From Planctomycetota bacterium (GTDB lineage: Bacteria > Planctomycetota > Planctomycetia > Planctomycetales > Planctomycetaceae): 64,000 bases of DNA. The DNA lies in the NCBI GenBank assembly GCA_003388505.1, contig QQVO01000004.1, forward strand, positions 181,668 through 245,667, given 5' to 3'. Position 1 is the stretch's first letter; every line of letters begins with the position of its first letter. Position numbers and translations under genes: made by a program. Below the pieces are notes generated by a model. It worked only from the letters and a program-made list of their open reading frames with translations. It was not told the DNA's origin and searched no databases. Positions 54,203 to 64,000 of the stretch are shown one piece after another.

Positions 54203-55285
54203 ATGCACGACGTGGTCGTCATCGGCGGCGGAGTCGTCGGGCTCTCCGTCGCTTACGAGTGCAGCCGCCGGGGTCTTTCAGTGGTCCTCCTCGACCAGAC
54301 GCAACCCGGGCGGGAAGCCTCCTGGGCAGGCGCCGGCATTCTCCCGCCCGGCCATCCCGGCTCCCCGCTGGCGGAGTTGTCGAATCTCTCGACCGGACTC
54401 TGGCCCCGCTGGAGCGCTGAACTCCGCGAGGAGACCGGCATCGACAACGGATACCGCCGCTGCGGCGGACTCCGGATTCCCGAGCAATCCCCCGGCGAAA
54501 CGGCAGCCGAAGTGGACGAATGGCGACATGCCGGAGTCGCCGCAGACATCCTCGAACAGGCCCAGATCCGGGAATGCGAACCGGAACTCGCCGGACCCGG
54601 AATCGAGTCCGCCTGTCGCCTCCCCACATTGGCCCAGGTCCGTAACCCCTGGCATCTGCAGGCGCTCATCGCCGCCTGCGCCCGACGCGGAGTCGACATT
54701 CGCTGCGGGCAGCCAGTCACCGGGTTCGACGAACAACGAGGCCGGACTCGCGCCGTACTCACACCCGGCGGTCCCGTGTCCGGCCACAATTTCGTAGTCG
54801 CAGCCGGAGCCTGGTCCCAACGTCTCCTCGCCAACAGCCGCACATCGATCGAAATCGAACCGATCCGCGGACAGATCGTCCTCCTCTCGACCCACCGCCC
54901 CTTGATTCGGCACGTCGTCGAGCAAGGCCCCCGCTATCTCGTTCCGCGGCCCGACGGCCGCACCCTGGTCGGATCGACCGAAGAACGCGCCGGCTTCCAC
55001 AAGGCCAACACCGCCACTGCCGTCTCCGGTCTCATCGCCTTCGCCGTCTCAGTCGTCCCCGCCCTGGCCGACAGCCGTTTCGAACAAGCCTGGTCCGGAC
55101 TGCGGCCGAGGGCCCTCCGGGGACTCCCCTATCTCGGCCGGCCGCTCAATCGCGAAAACCTCTTCCTGGCCGCCGGTCACTTCCGCGACGGCCTCAAACT
55201 CTCCCCCGGCACAGCCGTCGTCCTCGCCGACCTGCTCACCGGCCAGCCCCCCTCAATCGACATCGATCGCTTCGCCATCGATTAA
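54203..55285 (+). CDS. thiO: FAD-dependent amine oxidase, glycine oxidase ThiO-like
   Basis: The 360-residue product begins MHDVVVIGGGVVGLSVAYEC, the FAD-binding motif. It continues with AGAGILPPGH, a DAO-family signature of glycine oxidase, and LVPRPDGRTLVGSTEE and GLRPRALRGLPYLG near residues 250 and 305, ending GHFRDGLKLSPGTAVVLADLL, all in the usual ThiO order. ThiO supplies the imine used to make the thiazole of thiamine. No other thi gene is nearby, so thiamine use is inferred. It is coupled to the YdjY gene. Confidence 0.85.
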   Translation: MHDVVVIGGGVVGLSVAYECSRRGLSVVLLDQTQPGREASWAGAGILPPGHPGSPLAELSNLSTGLWPRWSAELREETGIDNGYRRCGGLRIPEQSPGETAAEVDEWRHAGVAADILEQAQIRECEPELAGPGIESACRLPTLAQVRNPWHLQALIAACARRGVDIRCGQPVTGFDEQRGRTRAVLTPGGPVSGHNFVVAAGAWSQRLLANSRTSIEIEPIRGQIVLLSTHRPLIRHVVEQGPRYLVPRPDGRTLVGSTEERAGFHKANTATAVSGLIAFAVSVVPALADSRFEQAWSGLRPRALRGLPYLGRPLNRENLFLAAGHFRDGLKLSPGTAVVLADLLTGQPPSIDIDRFAID

Positions 55286-55423
55286 AGCCGCACGCGGACA
55301 ACCACCCCCGTTCTGGCCGCGCAAGAACCCGACCAAGCTCCGCCATCTTGAAGTGCCATCAGCCCGGACTCTTCATCGAGCCTTGCACCTCTCCACCGCA
55401 AGATACGGAATTTGATCGCCTGC

Positions 55424-55512
55424 CGTTTCGCCGCGACCCGCAGGGAAGCGTTTTTCCAGCCACTCCGCGAACCCTCCGTGTCTCCGCGCCTCCGTGGTGA
55501 ATAATCCGCTCT
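55424..55512. repeat. Family B long repeat, copy 2
   Basis: CGCCGCGACCCGCAGGGAAG, then CTCCGCGAACCCTCCGTGTC followed by TCCGCGCC and AATAATCCGC, matching 47957-48041 block for block. It abuts the 3' end of the CBS gene. Confidence 0.75.
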
Positions 55513-55999
55513 AAGCGTTCTCGGCGTACACCTTCACGAAATCCATCGCCGCGATGATCCCGTGGAGGTAGCGCTCCTCGTCCATCACAAGCACCCGGTG
55601 GATCCCCTGCCCCAGCATCAGGTCGGCCACATCGGTAAGGGGCGTGCCCGGCTTCACGAAGATCACGTCGCTCGACATCACTTCGCTCACCGGCGTATCC
55701 GGGATTTCGTCGAATGAACCGCCGACCCGCATGTTTTCCCACTGCTGCCGGTCGGGATCAAAGTAAGAACCCATCTCCTCCGTCGCGACCGCCTCCGAAT
55801 GCTCCGCCTGCTCCCGCTCCAGATTCAGAATGTCGGTCGCCGAGACGATCCCCACGCAGCGGTCCTTGCGGTCGATCACCGGCAGCCCGCTGACATGGTT
55901 CTCCAGCATCAGGCTGAGCGCTTCCTGCAGACTCTCATCCGGCGCCGTCGTGACCACGTCCCTCTGCATGACATCCGATGCTTTGAGTGCTGAAGCCAT
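55511..55999 (-). CDS. Tandem CBS domain protein
   Basis: The 162-residue product has two CBS domains: KASDVMQRDVVTTAPDESLQEALSLMLENHVSGLPVID at residues 6-43, and VSEVMSSDVIFVKPGTPLTDVADLMLGQGIHRVLVMDEER at about residues 103-142, with a charged linker between. CBS pairs bind adenosine nucleotides and act as energy sensors for partner proteins; no partner is adjacent. The start at 55999 has GGAG seven bases upstream. A family B repeat touches its 3' end. Confidence 0.9.
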   Translation of the reverse strand: MASALKASDVMQRDVVTTAPDESLQEALSLMLENHVSGLPVIDRKDRCVGIVSATDILNLEREQAEHSEAVATEEMGSYFDPDRQQWENMRVGGSFDEIPDTPVSEVMSSDVIFVKPGTPLTDVADLMLGQGIHRVLVMDEERYLHGIIAAMDFVKVYAENA

Positions 56000-56115
56000 C
56001 GAGAATCTCCATCGTTGCAGGGTGGGGAACACCCGCCCACACACGCAACCCCCATGCCATCCCGGCGAAACGAATCGCTGTATTTCGTATCAGTCGACAC
56101 GAGTCACGAGGGACC

Positions 56116-56142
56116 GTTTAGCTGCGACCCGCAGGGGAGCGC
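56116..56142. repeat. Family B core repeat, copy upstream of the CBS gene
   Basis: GTTTAGCTGCGACCCGCAGG followed by GGAGCGC, one base different from 39371. Copies at 55428 and 56116 flank the CBS gene. Confidence 0.65.
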
Positions 56143-56265
56143 TTCCCCCAAGCAATCGCAGGATCCTGATTCCAAGCAGCCCCGCAGCGCGCCAGATCGC
56201 ACACCGATCCCAGCAAGCTCCACCCAAGCGCGCTCATCCGCACGCACCGCCAGAGAACGCCCAAT

Positions 56266-58896
56266 TCAGCCTTGCGAAAGACGACTTCGATACAACTCCC
56301 GCGCTGCCGCAAGTGCGTCGTCAATCTTTGACGGATCCTTTCCTCCCGCCTCCGCCAGATCGGGCCGTCCGCCCCCTCCTCCGCCGACAACCTTCGCCGC
56401 CTCACGAACGCAATCTCCCGCCTTGATCCCGCGCGAAATGAGATCCCTGCTCACAGCCGCCAGCAACGCGACCTTGCCGTCGATCTCCGCTGCCAGCAGA
56501 ATCGCCGCTGCTTCCACACGCGATCGAATCTGATCCGCATAGTCGCGCAGTAACTCCCGGTCGGCCCCGTCAATCCGGCTGCAGACGATCGTCACCCCCT
56601 CGCAGTCTTCGGCCGACTCCAAGAGATCACCGATCGCGTCCGCCACCGAAGCCTTCGCATGCGCCGCAAGCTGCTGCTTCAGTTGCTTCACCTCTTCCTG
56701 TAACTGGACCACCCGCCGCGGCACATCCTGCGGTTGCGGCGCCTTGAGCGTCGCTGCGATCTCGCGCAGCAACTCGTCCGCTTCCCGCACGCTTGCCAGC
56801 GCCTTCTGCCCCGTCAGAGCGACGATCCGCCGCACCCCCTTGGCGACAGGCTCCTCCGAGACGATCCGGCACATTCCCACCTGACCGGTATTGGAGAGAT
56901 GCGTCCCGCCGCACAGTTCGATGCTGAAGTCCCCCATCGTCACCATCCGCACGCGATCGGGATACTTCTCGCCGAACAGCATCATCGCCCCCCGCTCCTT
57001 CGCCTCCTTCTGGCTGGTGACCGTCGTCGCGACGTCCGCTCCCTCCGCGATCCGGCTGTTGATCTCGTCTTCCACCTCAATGATCTGCTCCCGCGTCAGC
57101 GGCCCCTTGTGCGCGAAGTCGAACCGCAGCACGTCGTCCTCAACTTTCGAACCCCGCTGCTGCGCACTCTCACCCAACGTCCGCCGCAGCGCATGATGCA
57201 GCAGGTGCGTCGCCGAATGCGCCCTGCGGATCCCCGCCCGTCGCCCGTCGTCCACGGTCGCCGTCACCCTCTCTCCCACCTTCAGCGTCCCGCTCCGCAA
57301 ATGCCCCACGTGCAGCAGCAGTTCTCCGTCCCGCTGCGTATCAATCACCTCGAACGTCGCGCTTTCAGTTTCAATCGTTCCCGTGTCCCCCACCTGACCG
57401 CCTGCCTCGCCGTAGAACGGAGTCCTGTCCAGCACAACCGCGATCGGATCGACGTGCCCCACTTCTTCGATCGACTCCACCAACTGCTTCTCCGCGATCA
57501 CCCCGACGATCCTTCCCTCCGCGCGCGTCGCCTCGTAGCCGAGAAACTCGGTGCCCCCCACGGTCTTACGAATCGCATCCAGCGGCCCTTCGGCCATCAC
57601 CGAGTCGGAAAACGATCCCTTCCCGCTCGTCTGACGATGCTGGTCGAGCAGCTTCCGGAACCGGCCGGTGTCGACGCTGAGGTTGTGCCGGGCCGCCATC
57701 GCCTCGGTCATTTCGATCAGAAAGCCCTCTTGCGTATGGAGTTCAAACGCCTCCTCGCCCGACACCTTGCTCTGCCCCGACGCCCGGCACCGCTCGACGA
57801 TCCGCTCGAACCGCGCCAGTCCGCGCTCGATGATCCCCAGGAACTGTTCTTCCTCTTCGCGAATCGTGTTCGTGGCGGCGCTCGCCGAATCCCCCACTTC
57901 GGGGTAACCGCCCTGCACCGCAGCGACGACCGCCGGCACGAGTTCGTGCAGAAACGGATCCTGGCGTCCAATCAGAAATCCCTCCAGCAACGCGCGGCGC
58001 AACAACAGGCGCACCACGTACCCCTGCTTCTCGTTGCTCGGTACCACGTTCTCATGCACGCACATCGTCACCGCCCGGATGTGATCGGCGATGCGCCGCA
58101 AGGCCCGGCCGTGCTCCCCGCCGAACTCGTACTTCACACCGACAACATTACCGGCCGCCTCACACAACGGCCGCAGCGTGTCGATCTCGAAGTTGCTCTC
58201 CACACCCTGCAAAACGGCGGCCGTCCGTTCCAGACCCATTCCGGTGTCGATGTTCTTCTTCGGCAGCGGACGCAGGTTGTCCGGCGGCTCGCCCACGCGA
58301 TTGAACTGCGTGAACACCAGGTTCCAGATCTCGACTTCGCTCCCCCCCGATTCCGGGTGGTAGTAAATCTCACTGCACGGACCGCAGACGCCGTCCGGCC
58401 CCTCACTCGGCGCTCCGGCCGGCCAGAAATTCTCGTGTTCGTCTTCCCGGCGGATGCGCGACGAGGGCAGGCCGATCTCCTGCTCCCAGATGTTCCACGC
58501 CTCGTCGTCCTCCAGGTAGACCGTCGCTGAGAGCCGATCCGGCGAGAGTCCGAGCCACTTCTTGTCGGTGAGAAACTCCCACGCCCAGTGGATCGCCTCC
58601 CGCTTGAAATAGTCCCCGAACGAGAAATTCCCCAGCATCTCAAAGAACGTGTGGTGATAGGCCGTCACGCCGACGTTGCCGATGTCCCCCGTTCGCAGGC
58701 ACTTCTGGCAGGTCGTCGCCCGCGTGAACTCCAGCGGACCAACCCCGAGAAACTGGTTCTTGAACTGGTTCATCCCGGCCGGCGTGAACAGCACCGACCG
58801 GTCCCCTTTCGGCACCAGCACGTCACTCGGACGCCGCACGCAGTCTTTGGACTCAAAGAACTCCAGATACTTCTCGCGTAATTCGTCGGTCTTCAT
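56266..58896 (-). CDS. alaS: Alanyl-tRNA synthetase
   Basis: Charges tRNA-Ala and edits mischarged serine or glycine. The 876-residue product has class II motif 1 and 2 in [41 protein letters not shown], and the editing-domain metal sites HSATH near residue 562 and CGGTH near residue 665, in the standard order. The C-terminal C-Ala domain ends [14 protein letters not shown], with a normal length. ATG 58896 is preferred over a GTG one codon earlier. A GGAG site lies just upstream. Confidence 0.97.
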   Translation of the reverse strand: MKTDELREKYLEFFESKDCVRRPSDVLVPKGDRSVLFTPAGMNQFKNQFLGVGPLEFTRATTCQKCLRTGDIGNVGVTAYHHTFFEMLGNFSFGDYFKREAIHWAWEFLTDKKWLGLSPDRLSATVYLEDDEAWNIWEQEIGLPSSRIRREDEHENFWPAGAPSEGPDGVCGPCSEIYYHPESGGSEVEIWNLVFTQFNRVGEPPDNLRPLPKKNIDTGMGLERTAAVLQGVESNFEIDTLRPLCEAAGNVVGVKYEFGGEHGRALRRIADHIRAVTMCVHENVVPSNEKQGYVVRLLLRRALLEGFLIGRQDPFLHELVPAVVAAVQGGYPEVGDSASAATNTIREEEEQFLGIIERGLARFERIVERCRASGQSKVSGEEAFELHTQEGFLIEMTEAMAARHNLSVDTGRFRKLLDQHRQTSGKGSFSDSVMAEGPLDAIRKTVGGTEFLGYEATRAEGRIVGVIAEKQLVESIEEVGHVDPIAVVLDRTPFYGEAGGQVGDTGTIETESATFEVIDTQRDGELLLHVGHLRSGTLKVGERVTATVDDGRRAGIRRAHSATHLLHHALRRTLGESAQQRGSKVEDDVLRFDFAHKGPLTREQIIEVEDEINSRIAEGADVATTVTSQKEAKERGAMMLFGEKYPDRVRMVTMGDFSIELCGGTHLSNTGQVGMCRIVSEEPVAKGVRRIVALTGQKALASVREADELLREIAATLKAPQPQDVPRRVVQLQEEVKQLKQQLAAHAKASVADAIGDLLESAEDCEGVTIVCSRIDGADRELLRDYADQIRSRVEAAAILLAAEIDGKVALLAAVSRDLISRGIKAGDCVREAAKVVGGGGGGRPDLAEAGGKDPSKIDDALAAARELYRSRLSQG

Positions 58897-59139
58897 CACT
58901 CCGCCGCTGCTCGAGAATCCGCGCGCCGTCCCTCATCGAACAGCGCGTCAGTCGTCAGTCAATGACAATCGCAAGACGGTTCACCGCCCGATGCCCGCGA
59001 GGCAACCGGGCCCTCAGCAAACGATTGCGGCCGACAAGTTAGCTGCGCACGAGCAAGTCCGCCAGTTCCCTCTCAACCGGCTACACCTGTTAAGTCACTG
59101 GTCCAAAGCACGCGGTGACCCGCGGCCGGAACCAATGTG

Positions 59140-59163
59140 GCCGACTCCCTCCGCCGATCCGGC
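59140..59163. repeat. Family A hairpin repeat, degenerate copy 7
   Basis: GCCGACTC, CCTCCGCC and GATCCGGC: same layout as the other copies with about two changes, which weaken the stem. ACCAATGTGG precedes it as in the 36731 copy. Confidence 0.5.
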
Positions 59164-59254
59164 TGTCCACCCGCGCCGGCCAACCAGTAGATCCTCGAAT
59201 GCACACACTGGCCGGCCACCAACGCCTGCAGTCCGCATCTCGCTTCAAACCGCC

Positions 59255-60931
59255 TCAAGGTCCAACCGTCTTCCGGCTCCCGTCGAGCAACTTCAGCGTC
59301 AGCGGTCCCGCTTCATCGGCCGACGCGGCGTGGAACTCCGCAGGACGTTCGACGTGCGCGCCCTGCACCGCTTCGATGAAATCACCAACCCGCAACCCCG
59401 CCTCATCTGCCGGCGATCCCTCCGCAACTGATGTCACCACAACGGCGCGGCGATACACCGACAACGGATCGCTCGGCATGTACTTCTTGCGAGCCGTCGG
59501 ATAGTCGACCTGAATCCCCCGCCACTCCGGATACCGCGTCGCCGTAATCACGAGCTTCGTGTCGTCATACACCGGCCACTTGCCGAGTCGAGCCCGGAGC
59601 CGGACGATCGCCTCCTCCCGCTCACGCCACACCGTCAATTCCGCCTCCGCATCCGGACCGAGCAGGCCGATCTGTCTCATGAGATCGATGTCGTCCACAA
59701 CCTCCCGGCCGTTGATCGATAGAATGATGTCTCTCCGCTCCAGCCCGGCCTCCTCCGCCGGAGACTGTCCGGCGAGTTCGGCCACTCGCACCGCCGTCGC
59801 TTGCGGGTACTCCTCCCGGTCCCACGTGGCTTCGTTCTGCCCCACGGTGCGCGGATGAATTCCCAGGAATCCGTATTCCAGCTCATAACCGGCGATCAGA
59901 TCGGCGATCAGTTTCAGCATCTCTTCATCGAACGGAATCGCATAGCCGACCGAAGATTCGTAGCCTCGCAGTGCGGCCAGCGACGTGGTCAGCCCGATCG
60001 CCTCTCCATCCAGGTTGACCACCAACCCCCCGCTCGTCCCGAGATTCAGCCGCGAGTCAATCTGCAGCAGCGTCCCGAAATGATGAATCGAGGCGTCATC
60101 ACTCAGCAGGCCTCGCGCATCATCCGGAGGCATCGGCCGCCGGGATGTATTGCTGATCATCCCCATGCTGGCGCTGGCCGAACCGTCACGCGCCTGCGCA
60201 TACGGATTCCCCAGCACCACCACGAGCCGCCCCTTCTTCAGATCTTCCCCACTCCCGAATTCGATCGGCACGACGTCGGTTGGATCAACTCCGGCCGCCT
60301 CGAGGTCCAGACGCAGCACCGCCAGATCGCTACGCCAGTCCGCCGCCTTCGGCTCGGCCGAGGCCTCGATCACTTCACCCCCCGCCAGTCGCACAAAGAC
60401 CTTCACGTTGCGTTCTGCACCGCCTCCGTCTTCGGACGGACGGTTTTCCCCGTAAGCGACGTGATAAGTCGTCAGCACGTATCGCTCGTCCGGACTCTGG
60501 TCGTCGGCCACGATCATACCCGACCCGAAGTGGTCCGGAATGAAATTACGCGATCGCGGGTTCTCGCCTCCGTCCCCCCCGGGGAGCGCGAACGGATCCA
60601 GAATACGCACCGGCGGCGACGCGCCCGGCGGTCGCTCAATGCGGGCAATCGCCGCCACTGACCGTTCCGCGTCCGCGATGCAGTCCACCAAAGCCTGCTC
60701 CAGCACCCGCGCGGCCGCCGTCGCGTCGAGGTCCTGCGCGATGCCGCAGTTGCAGAGCGCCAGAAACAAAAACCCCGCCGATGCCAGGCGGCTCCCGCCC
60801 CTCCCGGCGATGCTGGGCAGACCTCGGGAATGCGAAGCTCCCGCCAAGCCGCCGGCACTCAGCATACCTCGGGAGAGCGAAGCTCCTGCTGAGCCGCCTA
60901 CGGCGAACACCATCGATCGAAGTCGTGACAT
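59255..60931 (-). CDS. Trypsin-like serine protease with two PDZ domains
   Basis: The 558-residue product is DegP/HtrA-like in layout. The catalytic residues are His157 (TTYHVAYG), Asp202 (WRSDLAVLRLD) and Ser300 (LNLGTSGGLVVN). PDZ domains are at about residues 352-455 (EEYPQATAVRVAELAGQSPAEEAGL) and 470-558 (VVTSVAEGSPADEAGLRVGDFI). It is probably a periplasmic quality-control protease. The N terminus is odd: residues 11-40 are two copies of a 15-residue GG-AGAS-SRG unit before the hydrophobic segment LASAGFLFLALCNCG, so the signal peptide is displaced. A different initiator is possible. Confidence 0.88.
   Translation of the reverse strand: MSRLRSMVFAVGGSAGASLSRGMLSAGGLAGASHSRGLPSIAGRGGSRLASAGFLFLALCNCGIAQDLDATAAARVLEQALVDCIADAERSVAAIARIERPPGASPPVRILDPFALPGGDGGENPRSRNFIPDHFGSGMIVADDQSPDERYVLTTYHVAYGENRPSEDGGGAERNVKVFVRLAGGEVIEASAEPKAADWRSDLAVLRLDLEAAGVDPTDVVPIEFGSGEDLKKGRLVVVLGNPYAQARDGSASASMGMISNTSRRPMPPDDARGLLSDDASIHHFGTLLQIDSRLNLGTSGGLVVNLDGEAIGLTTSLAALRGYESSVGYAIPFDEEMLKLIADLIAGYELEYGFLGIHPRTVGQNEATWDREEYPQATAVRVAELAGQSPAEEAGLERRDIILSINGREVVDDIDLMRQIGLLGPDAEAELTVWREREEAIVRLRARLGKWPVYDDTKLVITATRYPEWRGIQVDYPTARKKYMPSDPLSVYRRAVVVTSVAEGSPADEAGLRVGDFIEAVQGAHVERPAEFHAASADEAGPLTLKLLDGSRKTVGP
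60821..60910. repeat. 45-base tandem repeat inside the protease gene
   Basis: ACCTCGGGA followed by GCGAAGCTC begins at 60821 and again at 60866; the first 33 bases of each unit differ at about five positions. The period is 45, so the reading frame of the antisense protease gene is preserved. It has the look of a dispersed palindrome-rich repeat captured by a coding frame. Confidence 0.65.
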
Positions 60932-61046
60932 CTCGAACAGATCATGACAGGTTGAAAACCGGAACGAACCCGCACGGCCCGCCCGACCATCGATAATAGC
61001 AGATTCCTCCCCCCACGATCGCCGCCCGTCACGCCCGCACCCCCCG

Positions 61047-62114
<1,068 letters not shown>

Positions 62115-62141
62115 AATTCCGTCCCGCTGAATGCCTGAGAA

Positions 62142-62189
62142 GTGGTGGTGTACAACCGGACAGTATATCGTCCACCACGAACTCTGCAA
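62142..62189 (-). promoter_or_regulatory. recA promoter with nested dyads
   Basis: On the minus strand TTGCAG (62184-62189) and TATACT (62162-62167) are spaced 16 bases, a clear primary-sigma promoter. GGAC (62158-62161) and GTCC (62170-62173) form a dyad around the -10, and GTGGTGG (62142-62148) with CCACCAC (62172-62178) form a wider one. Operator use is inferred. Confidence 0.6.
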
Positions 62190-62236
62190 TCCACATTTCC
62201 GAGATTTTTAGACAATCCCCTGCCGAGCCGCACAGC

Positions 62237-62263
62237 GTCCACCTGGCGAGCCGCGCAGCGTAA
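62237..62263. repeat. GC-rich element upstream of recA
   Basis: GGCGAGCCGCGCAGCGTAAG followed by CTCGCGG reads like a dispersed planctomycete repeat; a related CCGAGCCGCACAGCG lies just before it. No second clear copy is in the window. Confidence 0.35.
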
Positions 62264-62308
62264 GCTCGCGGATCATTCCGCCCTCAATCCTCACCTCCTC
62301 GCCCCCTC

Positions 62309-63802
62309 TCACTCCACGCGCAAATCCGTCTCCACCGCCTGGCGTTGATACAAAGGCAGATGACGGTAATACACCTCCAGCGTCAGGATCGCAAAACACG
62401 TCGCATACAGGCGTCCCCCCCGCGCGGTGCCGTGAGGGTCGCGCGGACTGCCGTCCGAATTCAACGGCGACCAGCTCCCCGCCGCATGCCCCTTACGTTC
62501 CTGCGTCTGCACAAGCTGCTCGCGCATCACCGCGTTCCACTTGGTCCACTCGTCTCCCCCCCAGTGATGCATCACCTGCGTCGCGTAGTAGTTGTAATAC
62601 ATGTCGTGACGCAACGGCCCGATCGTGCCCAGGTAGTTCACTCCCTTCCGAATGCCGGGGTGATTCCGGTTCCAGCCCAGGTACATCCGGCACAGCAAGC
62701 CGACCGCCGTTGTGGAATGCCGTTTCGCCGGTGTCGTGTAGCCGTAGAACGCGCCATCTTCCAGTGAAACGCTGTCCAGAAACGTCGCCGCCAGTCGGAT
62801 CGATTGACGCGACACCTTCAGCCGCGCGATCTTCCCGCTCGTCAGCGCCATGATCTGCCACCCCGCCACCGACGTGTCCCCCGGACTGTCCGGCGTGCGG
62901 AACTCGTACCGCCATCCCCCTTGCCGCGGATGTTGTGCGTTCTGGACGTAATTGATCGCGAACTGCGCCGGCCGTCTCAACAACCGGTCTCCGGAAACCC
63001 CGTACGCCTCACACAGCACTATCGTCGCGAGCCCCTGCGAATACATCCCCGCATTTCCCGGATCGCGGAGGTTCGAGCCGTACTCCTCCGGCTTGATCTG
63101 ATCGATCAGGTATTCCAGCCCGCCCCCCACCTCCTCCTGGTACGATCCTTCCTGGTGCGTGTGTCCCGCGCCCAGGTAGCACAGCAGCGCCAGCGACGTT
63201 GCGGCGATCGTGCATGGCGACAGATCTCCGGGGTGCGGGCACTCGCCGCCGCAGGCCGCCTTGATGTGATTGAAGTTCCAGCTCCCGTCCCCCTGCTGGT
63301 GAGCCGCCAGCCACTTCAGCCCGTTGCTCACCGCCGCCTCACTCTCGCTCGTTCCTCCGAACGCCTTCACCAACGCCGCCCGCGCCGCTGCGCTGCGGCC
63401 GGCATACTCCGACCCCCTCTCCGCCCCTGGTCCCAGAATCTCCCGCAGGTCGCGCTCAAGCTCCACCCGATCGTCATTGAAGTCGATCGACACCGGCGAC
63501 GGCGTATCGCTGATCCGCAGCGCGTCGATCTGCTGCGGAGCAACGTCGACCGTCCCGTCTTTCAATTGCTCCGGCATGATCTCCATCTGCGCCGGATCGT
63601 CCTGCCGCGCATGATCCATCGGCTGCAGCGTTGTCACGAAAAACGTCTCCTGCAGCTTCGTCGCCGGCAACAGGATCAGCGCCAGCGCCAGCAGCAGCGT
63701 CGCATGCGCCACGCAACTGATGGCCAGTCCGCTCACCGATTCGCCGTGTCGAGACCACCACGAGGGGGCCGTATCGTCCGGAACTGGTCCGAAATCGCTC
63801 AT
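62309..63802 (-). CDS. Membrane-anchored squalene-cyclase-like repeat protein
   Basis: The 497-residue product has one transmembrane segment (about residues 22-45, SGLAISCVAHATLLLALALILL), then a helical repeat domain with the prenyltransferase/squalene-oxidase QW pattern: SNGLKWLAAHQQGDGSWNF, VGGGLEYLIDQI, AINYVQNAQHPRQGGWRYEF, KGVNYLGTIGP and MYYNYYATQVMHHWGG. The Asp-rich cyclase active-site motif is not evident, so it is probably a binding protein rather than a cyclase. Such proteins are very common in planctomycetes. The start at 63802 is chosen because the longer frame adds Arg-rich residues. Confidence 0.88.
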   Translation of the reverse strand: MSDFGPVPDDTAPSWWSRHGESVSGLAISCVAHATLLLALALILLPATKLQETFFVTTLQPMDHARQDDPAQMEIMPEQLKDGTVDVAPQQIDALRISDTPSPVSIDFNDDRVELERDLREILGPGAERGSEYAGRSAAARAALVKAFGGTSESEAAVSNGLKWLAAHQQGDGSWNFNHIKAACGGECPHPGDLSPCTIAATSLALLCYLGAGHTHQEGSYQEEVGGGLEYLIDQIKPEEYGSNLRDPGNAGMYSQGLATIVLCEAYGVSGDRLLRRPAQFAINYVQNAQHPRQGGWRYEFRTPDSPGDTSVAGWQIMALTSGKIARLKVSRQSIRLAATFLDSVSLEDGAFYGYTTPAKRHSTTAVGLLCRMYLGWNRNHPGIRKGVNYLGTIGPLRHDMYYNYYATQVMHHWGGDEWTKWNAVMREQLVQTQERKGHAAGSWSPLNSDGSPRDPHGTARGGRLYATCFAILTLEVYYRHLPLYQRQAVETDLRVE

Positions 63803-63960
63803 TCGCCGCGCAACCCTTCCGCCCCATTTCATCGAACACCGCTCCCCTTCGCAATCCCGATCAATTGCACGACCAGGGCCAATGCCTTTTCCAATATGGG
63901 GTTGGTGCGTAGTATGGCTGGAGTTTGCGGAGGTTCCACGTTTCTCACGGAGGTCGACTT

Positions 63961-64000
63961 ATGTCATCCGCCTGCGGGGAGAGCTTGCTGGCCAGTTGGT
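63961..64000 (+). CDS. Start of an unidentified gene cut by the window edge
   Basis: ATG at 63961 opens MSSACGESLLASW. GGAGG at 63949-63953 is seven bases upstream, the best ribosome-binding site in the window. Only 13 codons are visible, so no family can be given. Confidence 0.7.
   Translation, partial: MSSACGESLLASW

Noticed and set aside
56734..58530. 598-codon open frame antisense to alaS
   Set aside because: alaS motifs are unambiguous; the antisense frame is His/Arg/Leu-rich with no domain.
59073..59258. Short frame between alaS and the protease
   Set aside because: It overlaps a degenerate family A repeat and has no coding character.

Overview
The window is about 64 kb of GC-rich DNA (spot counts in core genes near 64-67 percent G+C) from a member of the Planctomycetota, probably order Planctomycetales. 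The genus cannot be fixed from the sequence. The assignment rests on lineage-typical families: a PVC-type dehydrogenase/HEAT/cytochrome c protein, a PSCyt1-DUF1549-DUF1553 (PSD1) protein paired with a Tat-exported DUF1501 protein, long EF-hand and FG-GAP secreted proteins, a membrane-anchored squalene-cyclase-like repeat protein, a Lys/Ala-rich small protein and many short palindromic intergenic repeats. It is a chromosomal, mostly housekeeping region. I see no phage, insertion sequence, rRNA, tRNA or CRISPR array.

Layout. 1-9.4 kb: the 5' end of glycyl-tRNA synthetase (minus strand), a DUF433/DUF5615 toxin-antitoxin-like pair, a secreted SGNH hydrolase, the 1150-residue PVC cytochrome protein, a low-GC cluster of three unknown membrane/secreted proteins, and a YhaM-like OB/HD exoribonuclease. 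9.5-23.7 kb: a ten-EF-hand protein, carB and glnA (overlapping tail to tail), apt, a Ser/Thr kinase, peptidase E, an unknown membrane protein overlapping dcd, nth, a DUF309 protein and a Lon N-terminal-domain protein. 23.7-34.6 kb: a secreted propeller-like protein, PSD1 plus DUF1501, a GCGYLG-type epimerase, a neutral ceramidase-like hydrolase and a D-lactate/glycolate-type flavin oxidase. 34.9-41.8 kb: a folate operon (pteridine-reductase-like SDR, folB, folK), rpsA with a long structured leader, a short primary-type sigma factor and purD.

42.3-53 kb: an FG-GAP protein, a conserved unknown, a Lys-rich small protein, a GT-C-like membrane protein, a TrhA/hemolysin III protein, a membrane-tethered C39-like protein with an AT-rich island upstream, a receiver-like protein lacking the phospho-acceptor Asp, and hemB. 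53-64 kb: a YdjY-domain protein coupled to a ThiO-like oxidase, a CBS pair protein, alaS, a trypsin/PDZ protease with a repeat element translated into its N terminus, recA with a readable promoter and dyads, a squalene-cyclase-repeat protein, and the first codons of another gene.

The signal that ordinary gene annotation does not explain is in the intergenic DNA. At least six families of short dispersed palindromic or GC-rich repeats are present. The best defined has a hairpin with arms CCGACTC and GAGTCGG. These repeats often take the place of simple terminators, and one unrelated repeat is inside a coding region. No complete new defence or metabolic system is demonstrable from sequence alone. 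The strongest leads are the repeat network, the rpsA leader, the recA and glnA upstream dyads, the low-GC cluster at 6.3-8.2 kb and the degenerate receiver.
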